This document shows, piece after piece, positions 33,153 to 42,399 of a DNA stretch of 63,995 bases. How positions within the stretch are numbered: the first letter of the stretch is position 1; each line of letters starts with the position of its first letter. Source of the DNA: an uncultured Collinsella sp. (lineage in GTDB: Bacteria > Actinomycetota > Coriobacteriia > Coriobacteriales > Coriobacteriaceae). Location of the stretch: the NCBI GenBank assembly GCA_900541195.1, contig UQIY01000005.1, positions 1 through 63,995 on the forward strand. The letters run 5' to 3'. The notes below the pieces were generated by a model, which had not been told where the DNA came from, did no database searches, and saw only the letters and a list, made by a program, of their open reading frames with translations. The translations under genes and the position numbers were made by a program.

Positions 33153-35303
33153 ATGGCATCCAAATACTCCATGAACGACCGTCCCAACTGGCCTCGCCGC
33201 GCCATCGTTACCGCCGGCGAGCCCTACGGCAACAAGGGCCTTCACTTTGGCCATGTTGGCGGCGTCTTTGTCCCTGCCGACTTCTTCGCCCGCTTCCTGC
33301 GCGACCGTCTGGGCCGCGAGAACGTCATCTTCACCTCGGGCACCGACTGCTACGGCTCGCCCATCATGGAGAGCTACCGCAAGCTCAAGGAGAACGAGGG
33401 CTACGACAAGTCCATCGCCGAGTATGTCGAGTCCAATCACTCCCGCCAGGCCGCGACCCTCAACAACTACAACATCAGCTGCGATATCTACGGCGGCTCG
33501 GGCCTTGAGCCGGCTGCGCAGATTCACAACGAGGTGACCGCCGAGATTATCGAGCGTCTGCACGAACAGGGCACCATCTCCAAGCGCTCCACGCTGCAGT
33601 TCTACGACGCCAAGGCCGGCACGTTCCTCAACGGCCGCCAGGTGATCGGCCGCTGCCCCATCCAGGGCTGCAAGTCCGAGAAGGCTTATGCCGACGAGTG
33701 CGACCTGGGTCACCAGTTTGAGCCCGAGGAGCTCATCGCGCCCAAAAGCCAGCTCACCGGCGAGGTGCCCGAGCTGCGCCCGGTCGACAACCTCTACTTC
33801 GACCTGCCGGCCTACCTCGACTTTATGAAAACCTATACCGCCAAGCTCGCCCAGAACCCGCAGGTTCGCTCCGTGGTCTCCAAGACCATGGAAGAGTGGC
33901 TGCTGCCGGCCCAGCTCTACATCCAGAACAAGTTCCGCGAGGCCTTCGATGCCGTCGAGGATCAGCTTCCCGAGCACACCGTGCTGGAGCCCGAGGGCAA
34001 CAAGAGCAGCTTTACCGTCACCTTCCCCAGCTGGAAGGAGCGCGACGATGCCCACGCGGTGCTCGCCAACGGCGGCGTGCGCTTCCGCAGCGGCAAGGCG
34101 CTCGTACCCTTCCGCATCACCGGCAACATCGACTGGGGCGTTCCGGTGCCCGAGGTCGATGGCGTCTCCGACGTCACCTGCTGGTGCTGGCCCGAGAGCC
34201 TGTGGGCTCCCATCAGCTATACGCGCACCGTGCTCGCACGCGATGCCAAGGCCGCCGGCGTGACCGAGGGCGTCGCCGCCCAGGATGCCGCCCTCATGGG
34301 CGAGCCCGCCGCCGATTCCACGCAGGTCCCCGCGCCCACCTACCAGCACAGCTCGCTCGACTGGCGCGACTGGTGGTGCTCGGATGACGCACAGATCTAC
34401 CAGTTCATTGGCCAGGACAACATCTACTTCTATTGCATCGCGCAGACCGCCATGTGGGAGGCCCTGGGTTGGAACCTCACGCAGAGCACCGTCAGCGCCT
34501 GCTACCACCTGCTCTACATGGGCAAAAAGGCAAGCTCGTCCTCGCAGACTCCTCCCCCGCCGGCAGACGACCTGCTCAACCACTACACCTGCGAGCAGAT
34601 GCGCGCGCATTGGCTGTCGCTCGGCCTGTCCGAGAAGCCGGTGAGCTTTAGCCCCAAGGCATACGACACCCGCGTGACCGGCAAGGACAAGGACGGCAAC
34701 GAGGTACACGCCTGCGACGACAAGCGCGTCATCGATCCGGCCCTTAAGGAAAGCGCCCTTTTGACCGGCGTCTTCAACCGCCTGGCCCGCAGCTGCTTCT
34801 ACGGCGTCGCCGTCAAGGAAGGCGACGAGAGCCCGTACCGCAACGGTTGCATTCCCGCTGGCGCCGCCTCGGCCACCGTGGTCGAGGCCGCCGAGCAAGC
34901 CGCCCTCGCGTTTGAGCAGGCCATGTACAAGTTCGAGACGCACCACGCGCTCGCTGTGTGCGACGACTACCTGCGCGCCGCCAACAAGCGCTGGAGCGAT
35001 GCCTCCAAGGCCGCCAACAAGCTCGAGGGCGAGCCGGCCAACGCCGCCATGACGCAGGCCCTCGTCGACGCCTTTACCGAGCTGCGCGTAGCGACCGTGC
35101 TCATGCACGGCATCGTGCCGGCCGGCTGCGAGCTCATCTGCGAGTACTTCGACGTTGACCCGGTCGCCTTCTTTAGCTGGGATAACATCTTTGCCTCCAC
35201 GGATGAGTTTGTGGAGAGCCTGGGCGAGAAGCCCGGCGAGCACCGCGTGAAGCCGCTGCCCCCGCGCTTCGACTTCTTTAGCAAGCACGAGAGCCAGTAC
35301 TAA
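33153..35303 (+). CDS. Divergent class I methionyl-tRNA synthetase-like protein
   Basis: A 716-residue class I aminoacyl-tRNA synthetase closest to MetRS. The HIGH motif is LHFGHVGG near residue 30; IGQDNIYFYCIAQTAMWEALG matches the MetRS GKDNxxFH region. The KMSKS loop is altered to MGKKASSSS, retaining one Lys but losing the second. The Zn-knuckle insertion (RCPIQGCKSEKAYADECDLGHQFEPEEL) keeps only some of the Cys ligands of MetRS. The anticodon-binding helical domain follows from ~520. AAGGAG precedes ATG 33153. It may be the housekeeping MetRS of this lineage or a second, specialised copy; the rest of the genome would decide. Confidence 0.8.
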   Translation: MASKYSMNDRPNWPRRAIVTAGEPYGNKGLHFGHVGGVFVPADFFARFLRDRLGRENVIFTSGTDCYGSPIMESYRKLKENEGYDKSIAEYVESNHSRQAATLNNYNISCDIYGGSGLEPAAQIHNEVTAEIIERLHEQGTISKRSTLQFYDAKAGTFLNGRQVIGRCPIQGCKSEKAYADECDLGHQFEPEELIAPKSQLTGEVPELRPVDNLYFDLPAYLDFMKTYTAKLAQNPQVRSVVSKTMEEWLLPAQLYIQNKFREAFDAVEDQLPEHTVLEPEGNKSSFTVTFPSWKERDDAHAVLANGGVRFRSGKALVPFRITGNIDWGVPVPEVDGVSDVTCWCWPESLWAPISYTRTVLARDAKAAGVTEGVAAQDAALMGEPAADSTQVPAPTYQHSSLDWRDWWCSDDAQIYQFIGQDNIYFYCIAQTAMWEALGWNLTQSTVSACYHLLYMGKKASSSSQTPPPPADDLLNHYTCEQMRAHWLSLGLSEKPVSFSPKAYDTRVTGKDKDGNEVHACDDKRVIDPALKESALLTGVFNRLARSCFYGVAVKEGDESPYRNGCIPAGAASATVVEAAEQAALAFEQAMYKFETHHALAVCDDYLRAANKRWSDASKAANKLEGEPANAAMTQALVDAFTELRVATVLMHGIVPAGCELICEYFDVDPVAFFSWDNIFASTDEFVESLGEKPGEHRVKPLPPRFDFFSKHESQY

Positions 35304-35362
35304 AGCACGCCAGCAGCGGCGTGCCCGGAAAGTAGTCAATTTGGGACGGGAAGGAAAGACGG

Positions 35363-36466
35363 ATGTCCAAGCCGCGTCGTCGTAAGCAGAAAAAGCAGGT
35401 CAAGGCCGAGCTCAAGCTCAGGCAGTTTGCTGCTACCGAGCTTTCCGACCAGCTTGCCGCCCAACACTCCGCCGCCGACCTGCCGCGCTTTATGGTCGAC
35501 GCGGTTGCCGGCGCTTATACGCCTGCCGATGCCGAGCTCATGATCGAGGGCTTTGGCGCCGCAGCCACGCGCCCGGTCACGCTGCGCGCCAACACGCTCA
35601 AGGCGACCGCCGAGGACATCGCCGCGGCACTCGACGCCGCCGGGATCGCCCACCGCTCCGTCGCATGGTACCCGGACGCTTTCATCCTGCCCGAAGCCCA
35701 GGTTTCCGACCTGTGGGACCTCGACATCTACCGTGACGGCAAGATCTACCTGCAGAGCCTGTCGTCCATGATGCCGCCTTTGGTGCTGGGCGCACGTGCC
35801 GGCGAGGACATCCTGGACATGTGCGCGGCCCCCGGCGGCAAGACGACGCAGATCGCCGCCCTCACCCAGGGCCAGGCTCATCTCACAGCCTGTGAGATGA
35901 GCATTCCCCGTGCCGAAAAGCTCGAGGCCAACCTGGGCCGCCAGGGCGCCAAAAACGTGCCCGTCATGCGTATTGACGCACGCAAGCTTGACGAGTTCTT
36001 CCGCTTTGACCGTATCCTGCTCGACGCCCCCTGCACCGGTACGGGTACCGTCATCAGCGGCAACGAAAAGAGCCTGCGCGGCCTCACCGAGCAACTGCTC
36101 GTCAAGTGCGCCCGCTCGCAGCGCGCGCTTCTGGATCGTGCCATGGGGGCTCTCAAACCGGGCGGCACGCTCGTCTATTCGACGTGTTCGATCTTGCCGC
36201 AGGAAAACGAGGATGCCCTGCAAGAGGCCCTCGACAAGCACATGGACTGCGAGCTCATCCCCCTCGACGGCACGCCGAGCGAAAGCGAAGCGCGTCGCGC
36301 ACAGGATACCGGCGACAAGCCGCGTATCGAATGCAACGCCCTTACCGAAGCCATTGCCGCCGGCCACGTCTCGGCCATTGCCAACGGCATGCCCGGCACG
36401 CTGACCATTCCGCCCAGCCGCGACTTTGAGGGCTTCTACATCGCCCTGGTCCGAAAACGCAGCTAG
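35363..36466 (+). CDS. RsmB/NOP2-family RNA m5C methyltransferase
   Basis: A 367-residue SAM-dependent methyltransferase of the NOL1/NOP2/Sun family, which makes 5-methylcytosine in rRNA or tRNA. Motif I is DMCAAPGGKTTQIAAL; motif IV DAPCTGTG and motif VI VYSTCSI carry the two Cys residues (release and catalytic). The N-terminus is strongly basic (KPRRRKQKKQVK). A NusB-like N-terminal domain is absent, so it is nearer RsmF or YebU-like enzymes than full RsmB. It follows the MetRS-like gene by 59 nt and may be cotranscribed. Confidence 0.9.
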   Translation: MSKPRRRKQKKQVKAELKLRQFAATELSDQLAAQHSAADLPRFMVDAVAGAYTPADAELMIEGFGAAATRPVTLRANTLKATAEDIAAALDAAGIAHRSVAWYPDAFILPEAQVSDLWDLDIYRDGKIYLQSLSSMMPPLVLGARAGEDILDMCAAPGGKTTQIAALTQGQAHLTACEMSIPRAEKLEANLGRQGAKNVPVMRIDARKLDEFFRFDRILLDAPCTGTGTVISGNEKSLRGLTEQLLVKCARSQRALLDRAMGALKPGGTLVYSTCSILPQENEDALQEALDKHMDCELIPLDGTPSESEARRAQDTGDKPRIECNALTEAIAAGHVSAIANGMPGTLTIPPSRDFEGFYIALVRKRS

Positions 36467-36490
36467 CGCACGGATTCAAAACTCAACAAG

Positions 36491-36661
36491 CTATCGCCGT
36501 GCGCGCCTGTCCTGCTGGTCCTTATGCCGCGCAAGCGCTTCACGTTCCTTGCGCTCGACCTTTTTGCCCTTAATGGCCGTGACCACAAAGTAGATGACCG
36601 CGGCGGCAACGATTGCGCCCACGCATAGGCCAATCGAGCCCAACATTGCCGAGAATTCCAT
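36491..36661 (-). CDS. 56-residue single-span membrane protein
   Basis: A small reading frame with start MEFSAMLGSIGLCVGAIVAA, one strong membrane helix (residues ~6-29, continuing AAVIYFVVTAI) and a highly charged tail (KGKKVERKEREALARHKDQQ) ending in basic residues. GAGAGGTGA lies 8 nt before the ATG. Hydrophobic-helix-plus-charged-tail design and an RBS argue for a real gene. It is convergent with the methyltransferase gene. The function is unknown. Confidence 0.65.
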   Translation of the reverse strand: MEFSAMLGSIGLCVGAIVAAAVIYFVVTAIKGKKVERKEREALARHKDQQDRRARR

Positions 36662-36852
36662 ACCGCGTCACCTCTCTTTTGTATACGGGACATTCAAGAT
36701 AGCACCTCGATTCCCGCCACCACAGCTCCTTCACGTTCGCCGGCCTTCAGTCTAACGGATGGAGTGGCGGGGAAAAATCAACTCGTCAAACGATTTAGCA
36801 CTCGCAGCGCCGGTCATACACTGCCGACCGCACAACATAGAAACGGACCGCT

Positions 36853-37944
36853 ATGGATTCTCTCAACGACCTAAACGAGCGCGTCGACGCCTTTGTCGCC
36901 ACCAGCTCCTTCGATACGCCTGCCGCGACGAACGACCAAGCCCCCATTGATGTTCCCGCCGAGGTTCACGAGGACATCGTCGCCTCGGTCGACTTCTCCG
37001 AGGTAGAGCTTGCAGACGAATTTACCGAGCCCCAGGTGGCCGTAACTCCCAACGGCCTCTTGCCCATGGAGCCGCTGCCCATCGACGGGCGCCTGCGCAA
37101 GGCGGCCCTCCGTATGCCCGATGAGATCGAGGAGGCCAGCGGTTTTACGCTCTTTGGTCGCCGCATCAAATCGCTCATCTACACCACCGACGTGGCGGTC
37201 ATCCGCAATTCCAATGCCGACGCCGTGTTTGCCGTCTACCCCTTCACGCCGCAGCCCGCCATTACGCAGGCGCTGCTGACCGTTGCCGAGTGCCCGGTCT
37301 TTGTGGGCGTTGGCGGCGGCACCACCACCGGTAAGCGTTCCGTGCAGATGGCGGCCGTCTCCGAGATGCAGGGTGCGGCGGGCTGCGTGGTCAACTCCCC
37401 CGCCACCGCCGAGATGGTCGAGCACATCACCAACATCGCCGACATCCCCGTAATCGCCACGGTCGTTCGCTGCGACGACGATGCTCATGCCAAGGTGCGC
37501 GCCGGAGCCAAGATCCTCAACATCGCGGCCGGCAAGAACACGCCCCAGGTCCTGCGCGAGCTGCGCGAGCACTATCCCAACCTGCCGCTCATCGCACCGG
37601 GCGGCAAGACGCCCGAGAGCATCCGTGAGACCATCGCCGCCGGCGCCAACGCCATCATCTGGACGCCGCCATCGGCCCAGCAGCTGCAGACCGACATGAT
37701 GCAGCGCTATCGCAAGATGAAGGAAGACGCCACGCCTGTCATCTCGCGCGACGATGTGCCCATTATCGACCAGGTCGCCGCCGCCGAGGTCAGCCAGGTC
37801 GAGAACATGAATCCCGACGTGCCGATCCCCGACGAAGTCATCGAACGCGTCGCTTCGATCCACGACCATATCGAGGAGCGTCGCGCCAACCGCGGACTCA
37901 AACCCTCGCTGCACGGTTTCTTCTTCCGCGGAAAGAAACGCTAG
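36853..37944 (+). CDS. TIM-barrel-like protein of unknown function
   Basis: A 363-residue cytosolic protein. Residues ~1-75 are acidic and variable. The core (~85-290) shows alternating strands and helices with glycine/phosphate-binding-like turns (FVGVGGGTTTGKRSVQMAAV, IAPGGKTPESIRETIAAGAN), reminiscent of KDPG-aldolase- or IGPS-type TIM barrels. Similar coriobacterial proteins are labelled 'hydrolase', for which I see no catalytic basis. The C-terminus is basic. It is followed 11 nt later by a strong terminator and appears monocistronic. Confidence 0.7.
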   Translation: MDSLNDLNERVDAFVATSSFDTPAATNDQAPIDVPAEVHEDIVASVDFSEVELADEFTEPQVAVTPNGLLPMEPLPIDGRLRKAALRMPDEIEEASGFTLFGRRIKSLIYTTDVAVIRNSNADAVFAVYPFTPQPAITQALLTVAECPVFVGVGGGTTTGKRSVQMAAVSEMQGAAGCVVNSPATAEMVEHITNIADIPVIATVVRCDDDAHAKVRAGAKILNIAAGKNTPQVLRELREHYPNLPLIAPGGKTPESIRETIAAGANAIIWTPPSAQQLQTDMMQRYRKMKEDATPVISRDDVPIIDQVAAAEVSQVENMNPDVPIPDEVIERVASIHDHIEERRANRGLKPSLHGFFFRGKKR

Positions 37945-37954
37945 CCGCAACAGC

Positions 37955-37991
37955 AAGGCCCGTCCCGCAAACAACGGGACGGGCCTTTTTC
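37955..37991 (+). terminator. Rho-independent terminator
   Basis: AAGGCCCGTCCCG pairs with CGGGACGGGCCTT, followed by TTTTTC. Confidence 0.95.
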
Positions 37992-38052
37992 TGTTATCGA
38001 ATGTCAGGAGGGACAGGCGCAGCCGTTAAAACCGTCAGCCAGCCCACGAACG

Positions 38053-38943
38053 TTAGCCCACGCGCTTGTCGCCCATAAAGAAGACGGCCACCGTGCCAGG
38101 ACCGGTATGCGAGCCAATCAGAGCACCGATGCTATTGATCTCAATCTTGCCTTTGAGCTGCGGAACCTGTTCCTCTATCAGCGCCGCAACAGCCTCGGCG
38201 TCCTCGCGGCACGCCGAGTGCGACATGATGCACTTGCCCGAATAGTTCGCGCCGTCCTGTACATACGCCATCACGGTCTTGGCCATCTCGGAGATCGCGC
38301 GCTTCTTGGTGCGAATCTTCTCACGCGGCGCCAGCTCACCTTCGCAATCGACCGTCATAAGCGGGCAAATCTTGAGCGCCGTGCCGATGATTGCACTCGC
38401 GGCCGAAATGCGACCGCCGCGCAGGTAGCTCGACAGATCGGTCGAGAAGAACCAGTGGTGCAGGTTGAGTTTATGTTCTTCAATCCAAGCGGCCGTCTCG
38501 TCGAGCGAAGCGCCGCTATCGCGAACGTCGGCGGCACATTCCGCCAGCAGGCCAAAGCCCGAAGACGCCGCCAGCGAATCGATAACGCGCACCTTGCCGC
38601 CCTGGGGATAGCGATCCGCGAGCATCCGTGCAGCAACGCAGGCCGATCCATACGTACCCGAAATACCCGACGACAGCGCCAGGTGCAGCACGTCTTTACC
38701 CTCGGCAACAAACGGCTCCCAGAACTCCTCGTACTCACCCACGCTCACCTGAGACGTCTTGGGCATGGCGCCCGCGGCAATCTGGGCAAAAAACTCGTCC
38801 GGCGCAATCGACTGATACAGATCGTCCGTATAGACAACATCGTCGATCTCGTAATGAAAACACACGACAGGGATATTGCGCGATTCAAAGAACTCGCGGG
38901 TTCGGTCGGCGGCGGATTCACAGGTCAGGACAAAATCACTCAT
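38053..38943 (-). CDS. DegV-family fatty-acid-binding protein (second copy)
   Basis: A 296-residue EDD-fold lipid-binding protein. TCESAADRTREF at the N-terminus, MPKTSQVSVGEYEEFW and LALSSGISGTYGSA are family signatures for the fatty-acid carboxylate site; SHTGPGTVAVFFMG is the usual C-terminal motif. The start at 38943 follows AAGGAG. It is only distantly similar to the DegV at 17220, which argues for different acyl preference. The neighbouring gene is divergent fbp, with no functional link apparent. Confidence 0.92.
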   Translation of the reverse strand: MSDFVLTCESAADRTREFFESRNIPVVCFHYEIDDVVYTDDLYQSIAPDEFFAQIAAGAMPKTSQVSVGEYEEFWEPFVAEGKDVLHLALSSGISGTYGSACVAARMLADRYPQGGKVRVIDSLAASSGFGLLAECAADVRDSGASLDETAAWIEEHKLNLHHWFFSTDLSSYLRGGRISAASAIIGTALKICPLMTVDCEGELAPREKIRTKKRAISEMAKTVMAYVQDGANYSGKCIMSHSACREDAEAVAALIEEQVPQLKGKIEINSIGALIGSHTGPGTVAVFFMGDKRVG

Positions 38944-39260
38944 ATGAGGCTCCTTACTCATTGCTGCGCAAATTATCGCACAGCAAGCGTGAATACGGTA
39001 CAAATGTCCACTATTTACCAAATTGAACCAAAGGTAGTGAACATCTTTACCGTCATCCTCTCTATCGATCCAGGAGGCATGCGCCTGCAAAACGACCCCA
39101 CGTCTCCATTCAACCGCCATATCTACCTCAACTAAATCGATTTACCAAACCGTTCGGCCAACAATTCGACTTCCCATCCCCAATCGAAACAAAAGCAGCG
39201 CATACTGATAAACGTTTGACGCTGTCTGTCAGTTTTACCAACCACATCGGAAGGTGCTTC
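38944..39260. other. Divergent intergenic region degV2/fbp
   Basis: These 317 nt hold the promoters of degV2 and fbp. A TTGACG at 39217-39222 could be a -35 for fbp, but I find no convincing -10. An 18-codon frame from ATG 39079 is preceded by AGGAGG with only 1 nt spacing and is not credited. There is no recognisable RNA or repeat. Confidence 0.5.
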
Positions 39261-41177
39261 ATGGTCGCATTCGATCGCAATCCGCAAGACTTCAAGTATC
39301 TTCGCCTGCTGTCGAGACAGTTCCCCACCGAGCAATCCGCATTCACCGAGATCATCAACCTCTCGGCCATCCTCAACCTGCCCAAGGGCACCGAGCATTT
39401 TATGAGCGATGTGCATGGCGAGTACGAAGCCTTCATGCACATCCTCAACAACTGCTCGGGCGTCGTGCGCGAGCATGTCGACGAGATCTTTGGCGACACG
39501 CTCTCCTTTGACGAAAAGGGCGAGCTGTGCACGCTCATCTACTATCCGCGCGAGAAGATCGATCTTGTCCGCAGCCGGCGCGAGGACTCGCCCACCTGGT
39601 ACAAGACCATGCTCGACCAGCTCATTGTGGTTGCCCGCTCCCTTTCGAGCCGCTACACCCGCTCCAAGGTGCGTAAGGCCATCCCGCGTGATTACGCCTA
39701 CATCATCGACGAGTTGCTGCACACGCACCCGGACGAGAACAACTATCGCGTGCGCTATCACGAGCGCATCGTGGAGTCCATCCTGGAGACCGCGAGCGCC
39801 GACGACTTTATCGAGTCGCTCGCCTCGCTCATCAAGCGCCTGGCTGTCGACCATCTGCACCTGGTGGGTGACATCTTTGACCGCGGCGGCGGCGCGGCCA
39901 AGATTATGGACCGTCTGCTCACCTACCATTCGCTCGACATCCAGTGGGGCAACCACGACCTGCTGTGGATGGGCGCTGCGGCCGGCGAGCCCGCCTGCAT
40001 CGCCACGGTGCTGCGCAACAACCTGCGCTACGACAATTACGAGATCCTCGAGAACGATTACGGCATCTCCCTGCGCGAGCTTGTCGCCTTCGCCGACGCC
40101 ACCTACACCGCTGGCGAGTCCATCACCCCGCTCATCAAGGCCATCAACGTGCTGCTCTTTAAACTCGAGGGCCAGATTATCCAGCGCCACCCCGAGTTCG
40201 ACATGACCGACCGCCTGTTGCTCGACAAGATCGACCACGACACCGGCGCGGTCACGCTTGCCGACGGCAGCGTGTGGCCGCTCACGACCAACGACTTCCC
40301 CACCGTCGACCCGGCGGATCCCTACACGCTCACGCCCCAGGAGCAGCACATCATCGACAAGCTCGTGTCCGAGTTCGCCACCGCCGATCACCTGCATCGC
40401 CATATCGATTTCCTCTACATGCACGGCTCGATGTACAAGGTCACCAACGGCAACCTGCTGTTCCACGGCTGCGTGCCGCTCAATGAGGACGGCACCTTTA
40501 GCAGTATGAACTGCCTGGGCACGTGGCACGCCGGCCGCGATTATTTCGATTTTTGCGACCATATCGCCCGCCGTGCCTGGCGCACCGGCGACCGTGACGC
40601 CCTCGACTGGATGTGGTACCTGTGGATCGGCTTTAACTCACCCGCCAGCGGACGTCTGGTGCGTACCTTTGAGCGCGCCTATATCGCCGACAAGAGCACC
40701 TGGGTCGAGCCGATGGACCCGTACTACACGCTCACTACGTCGCCCTCGGTCTGCGACGACATCATGCACGAGTTCGGCGTCGTCCCCATGGCATGTTCGC
40801 CGACCGGTCACATCATCAACGGCCACACGCCCGTTAAAACCACCAAGGGCGAGCAGCCCATCCGCGCCGACGGCAAACTGCTGGTCATCGATGGCGGCTT
40901 CTGCCGCGCCTACCACCCCAAGACGGGCATCGCCGGATACACGCTCATCTCGAGTTCGCGCGGATGCCGCCTTAAGTCGCACCAGGCCTTTACGACGGTT
41001 GCCGAGGCGCTCACCCGCAACGTGGACATTGCGAGCGAGACTAATCGCTTTGACCAGGCCGACCGTCGCCGCATGGTGAGCGACACCGATTCCGGCGCCA
41101 AGATCCGTGGCCAGATCCAGGACCTGCGCCAGCTGCTCGATGCGTATAGAAACGGTGCTATCGAGGAGCGAATCTAG
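39261..41177 (+). CDS. fbp: Fructose-1,6-bisphosphatase class III
   Basis: A 638-residue FBPase of the class III (B. subtilis-type) family, which dephosphorylates fructose 1,6-bisphosphate in gluconeogenesis. The metallophosphoesterase core shows MSDVHGEYEAF, HLVGDIFDRGGG and IQWGNHD, with later His-containing segments (NGHTPVK). The N-terminus FDRNPQDFKYLRLLSRQFP is typical of the family. The start at 39261 follows GGAAGG; the longer open frame begins in the promoter. The large size is normal for class III. Confidence 0.96.
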   Translation: MVAFDRNPQDFKYLRLLSRQFPTEQSAFTEIINLSAILNLPKGTEHFMSDVHGEYEAFMHILNNCSGVVREHVDEIFGDTLSFDEKGELCTLIYYPREKIDLVRSRREDSPTWYKTMLDQLIVVARSLSSRYTRSKVRKAIPRDYAYIIDELLHTHPDENNYRVRYHERIVESILETASADDFIESLASLIKRLAVDHLHLVGDIFDRGGGAAKIMDRLLTYHSLDIQWGNHDLLWMGAAAGEPACIATVLRNNLRYDNYEILENDYGISLRELVAFADATYTAGESITPLIKAINVLLFKLEGQIIQRHPEFDMTDRLLLDKIDHDTGAVTLADGSVWPLTTNDFPTVDPADPYTLTPQEQHIIDKLVSEFATADHLHRHIDFLYMHGSMYKVTNGNLLFHGCVPLNEDGTFSSMNCLGTWHAGRDYFDFCDHIARRAWRTGDRDALDWMWYLWIGFNSPASGRLVRTFERAYIADKSTWVEPMDPYYTLTTSPSVCDDIMHEFGVVPMACSPTGHIINGHTPVKTTKGEQPIRADGKLLVIDGGFCRAYHPKTGIAGYTLISSSRGCRLKSHQAFTTVAEALTRNVDIASETNRFDQADRRRMVSDTDSGAKIRGQIQDLRQLLDAYRNGAIEERI

Positions 41178-41255
41178 CGATGCCTGCGGGGATTGGCTAA
41201 ACTTTCTGCGTTTGTCATCCCCGCGGCGCCCCGGCGCCAGCTTAAGGCAGGTACC

Positions 41256-41651
41256 ATGCAAAAGCTCCTTGCGCAGATCATGAAGTTTGGCGTCGTCGGC
41301 GTCATTGCCACGGTCATCGACTTTGGCATCATGAATCTGCTCCACTACGGTCTGGGCCTCAACATCCTCATCGCCAACACCAGCGGCTTTATCGTCTCGC
41401 TTATCTTTAACTACGTCGCGAGCATGAAGTACGTGTTTGCGCACAAGGAGGGCATGAGCCGCCACCGCGAGTTCATCATCTTTGTCGTGCTGTCCGTCAT
41501 CGGTCTGGCACTTAACGACGGTATCGTGCTGGCACTCAACGCCGGCCTGGGGCTCGAGGCCAATATCGCCAAGATTTGCGCCACCGCGCTCGTCATGGTC
41601 TACAACTTTGTAACCCGCAAGATCTTCCTAGAGGGCGACGAGACCAAGTAG
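41256..41651 (+). CDS. GtrA-family membrane protein (first of two)
   Basis: A 131-residue protein with four predicted membrane helices. FGVVGVIATVIDFGIMNLLH is the N-terminal GtrA signature and FNYVASMKYVFAHKEG the central one. GtrA proteins help move undecaprenyl-linked sugars or support surface-polysaccharide assembly. ATG 41256 is preceded by AAGGCAGG. It lies 78 nt after fbp. A second, similar gene follows at 41870, separated by a hairpin, so the two are not obviously one transcript. Confidence 0.88.
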   Translation: MQKLLAQIMKFGVVGVIATVIDFGIMNLLHYGLGLNILIANTSGFIVSLIFNYVASMKYVFAHKEGMSRHREFIIFVVLSVIGLALNDGIVLALNAGLGLEANIAKICATALVMVYNFVTRKIFLEGDETK

Positions 41652-41673
41652 CTCGGCGTTCTCGCAGTGTACG

Positions 41674-41719
41674 GGGCCCGCGGACGGCATGCGCTCAGCG
41701 CAGCATCGTCCACGGGCCC
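41674..41719. terminator. Hairpin between the two GtrA genes
   Basis: GGGCCCGCGGACG (41674-41686) pairs with CGTCCACGGGCCC (41707-41719) at 12 of 13 positions. There is no T run, so it may be a weak terminator or an attenuating structure. Confidence 0.5.
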
Positions 41720-41869
41720 TACTCGTTTACGGGTAAATTTGGCACGTTTGCGGATTGTCTCTTGAAAATTTGGCGAGTTCGTATAGTTCTTGGCAAAGAC
41801 CTTACGTTTCCCTTGCAAAAGCTCTAAAGTATCCTCTGCTCGATTCATCAACGCATTGGATGTGATTAC

Positions 41870-42277
41870 GTGCGCAAGGCACTGGCACAACCTCATACGA
41901 AGCAGTTCCTCAAGTTCGCTGTCGTGGGACTTATCTCCTTTGGCATCGACTGGGGCATGCTCATTGCGCTTGTCGAGCTGTTCCACCTGGACTTTTTGAT
42001 GAGCACCACGATTTCGTTTGTCACGTCCGTCGTGGTCAACTACTGGCTCAGCATGAAGTACGTGTTCGACCACCGCGAGGGCATGAGCCGCAAGCGCGAG
42101 TTCACGATCTTCACCATCCTGTCGGTGATTGGCCTGGGCCTCAACGACCTGTATATGTTTGTGGGCGTCACGTTTTTGAGCATCGGCTACCAGGCCATGA
42201 AGGCCATCGCCACATTCTTGGTCACCTGGTACAACTACTTTAGCCGCCGCTTCTTCCTCGAGGGCGCAAGGTCGTAG
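41870..42277 (+). CDS. GtrA-family membrane protein (second of two)
   Basis: A 135-residue four-helix protein paralogous to the preceding gene. They share FAVVGLISFGIDWGMLIALV/FGVVG..ATVIDFGI, the central NYWLSMKYVFDHREGMSRKR versus NYVASMKYVFAHKEGMSRHR, and the end FSRRFFLEGA versus VTRKIFLEGD. A GTG start at 41870 is used, since the ATG just upstream is followed at once by a stop; the RBS is poor. It probably arose by tandem duplication and may form a heteromer with its neighbour. Confidence 0.88.
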   Translation: MRKALAQPHTKQFLKFAVVGLISFGIDWGMLIALVELFHLDFLMSTTISFVTSVVVNYWLSMKYVFDHREGMSRKREFTIFTILSVIGLGLNDLYMFVGVTFLSIGYQAMKAIATFLVTWYNYFSRRFFLEGARS

Positions 42278-42302
42278 ATTGCCGAACATATGCTTGAACG
42301 CA

Positions 42303-42339
42303 AAGCCGGCTGGAACATCACGTTCCAGCCGGCTTTTTG
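42303..42339 (+). terminator. Rho-independent terminator after the second GtrA gene
   Basis: AAGCCGGCTGGAAC pairs with GTTCCAGCCGGCTT, followed by TTTG. Confidence 0.95.
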
Positions 42340-42399
42340 TTTGCCGAGCTTTCTATAATTGCCGATAAGAGCGCACGAGACGGATCACGATGCCGAAAT

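Noticed and set aside
33027..35339. 770-codon minus-strand frame
   Set aside because: Shadow of the MetRS-like gene, which has synthetase motifs and an RBS.
39079..39135. 18-codon leader peptide before fbp
   Set aside because: AGGAGG lies only 1 nt before the ATG and nothing in the codons suggests attenuation.
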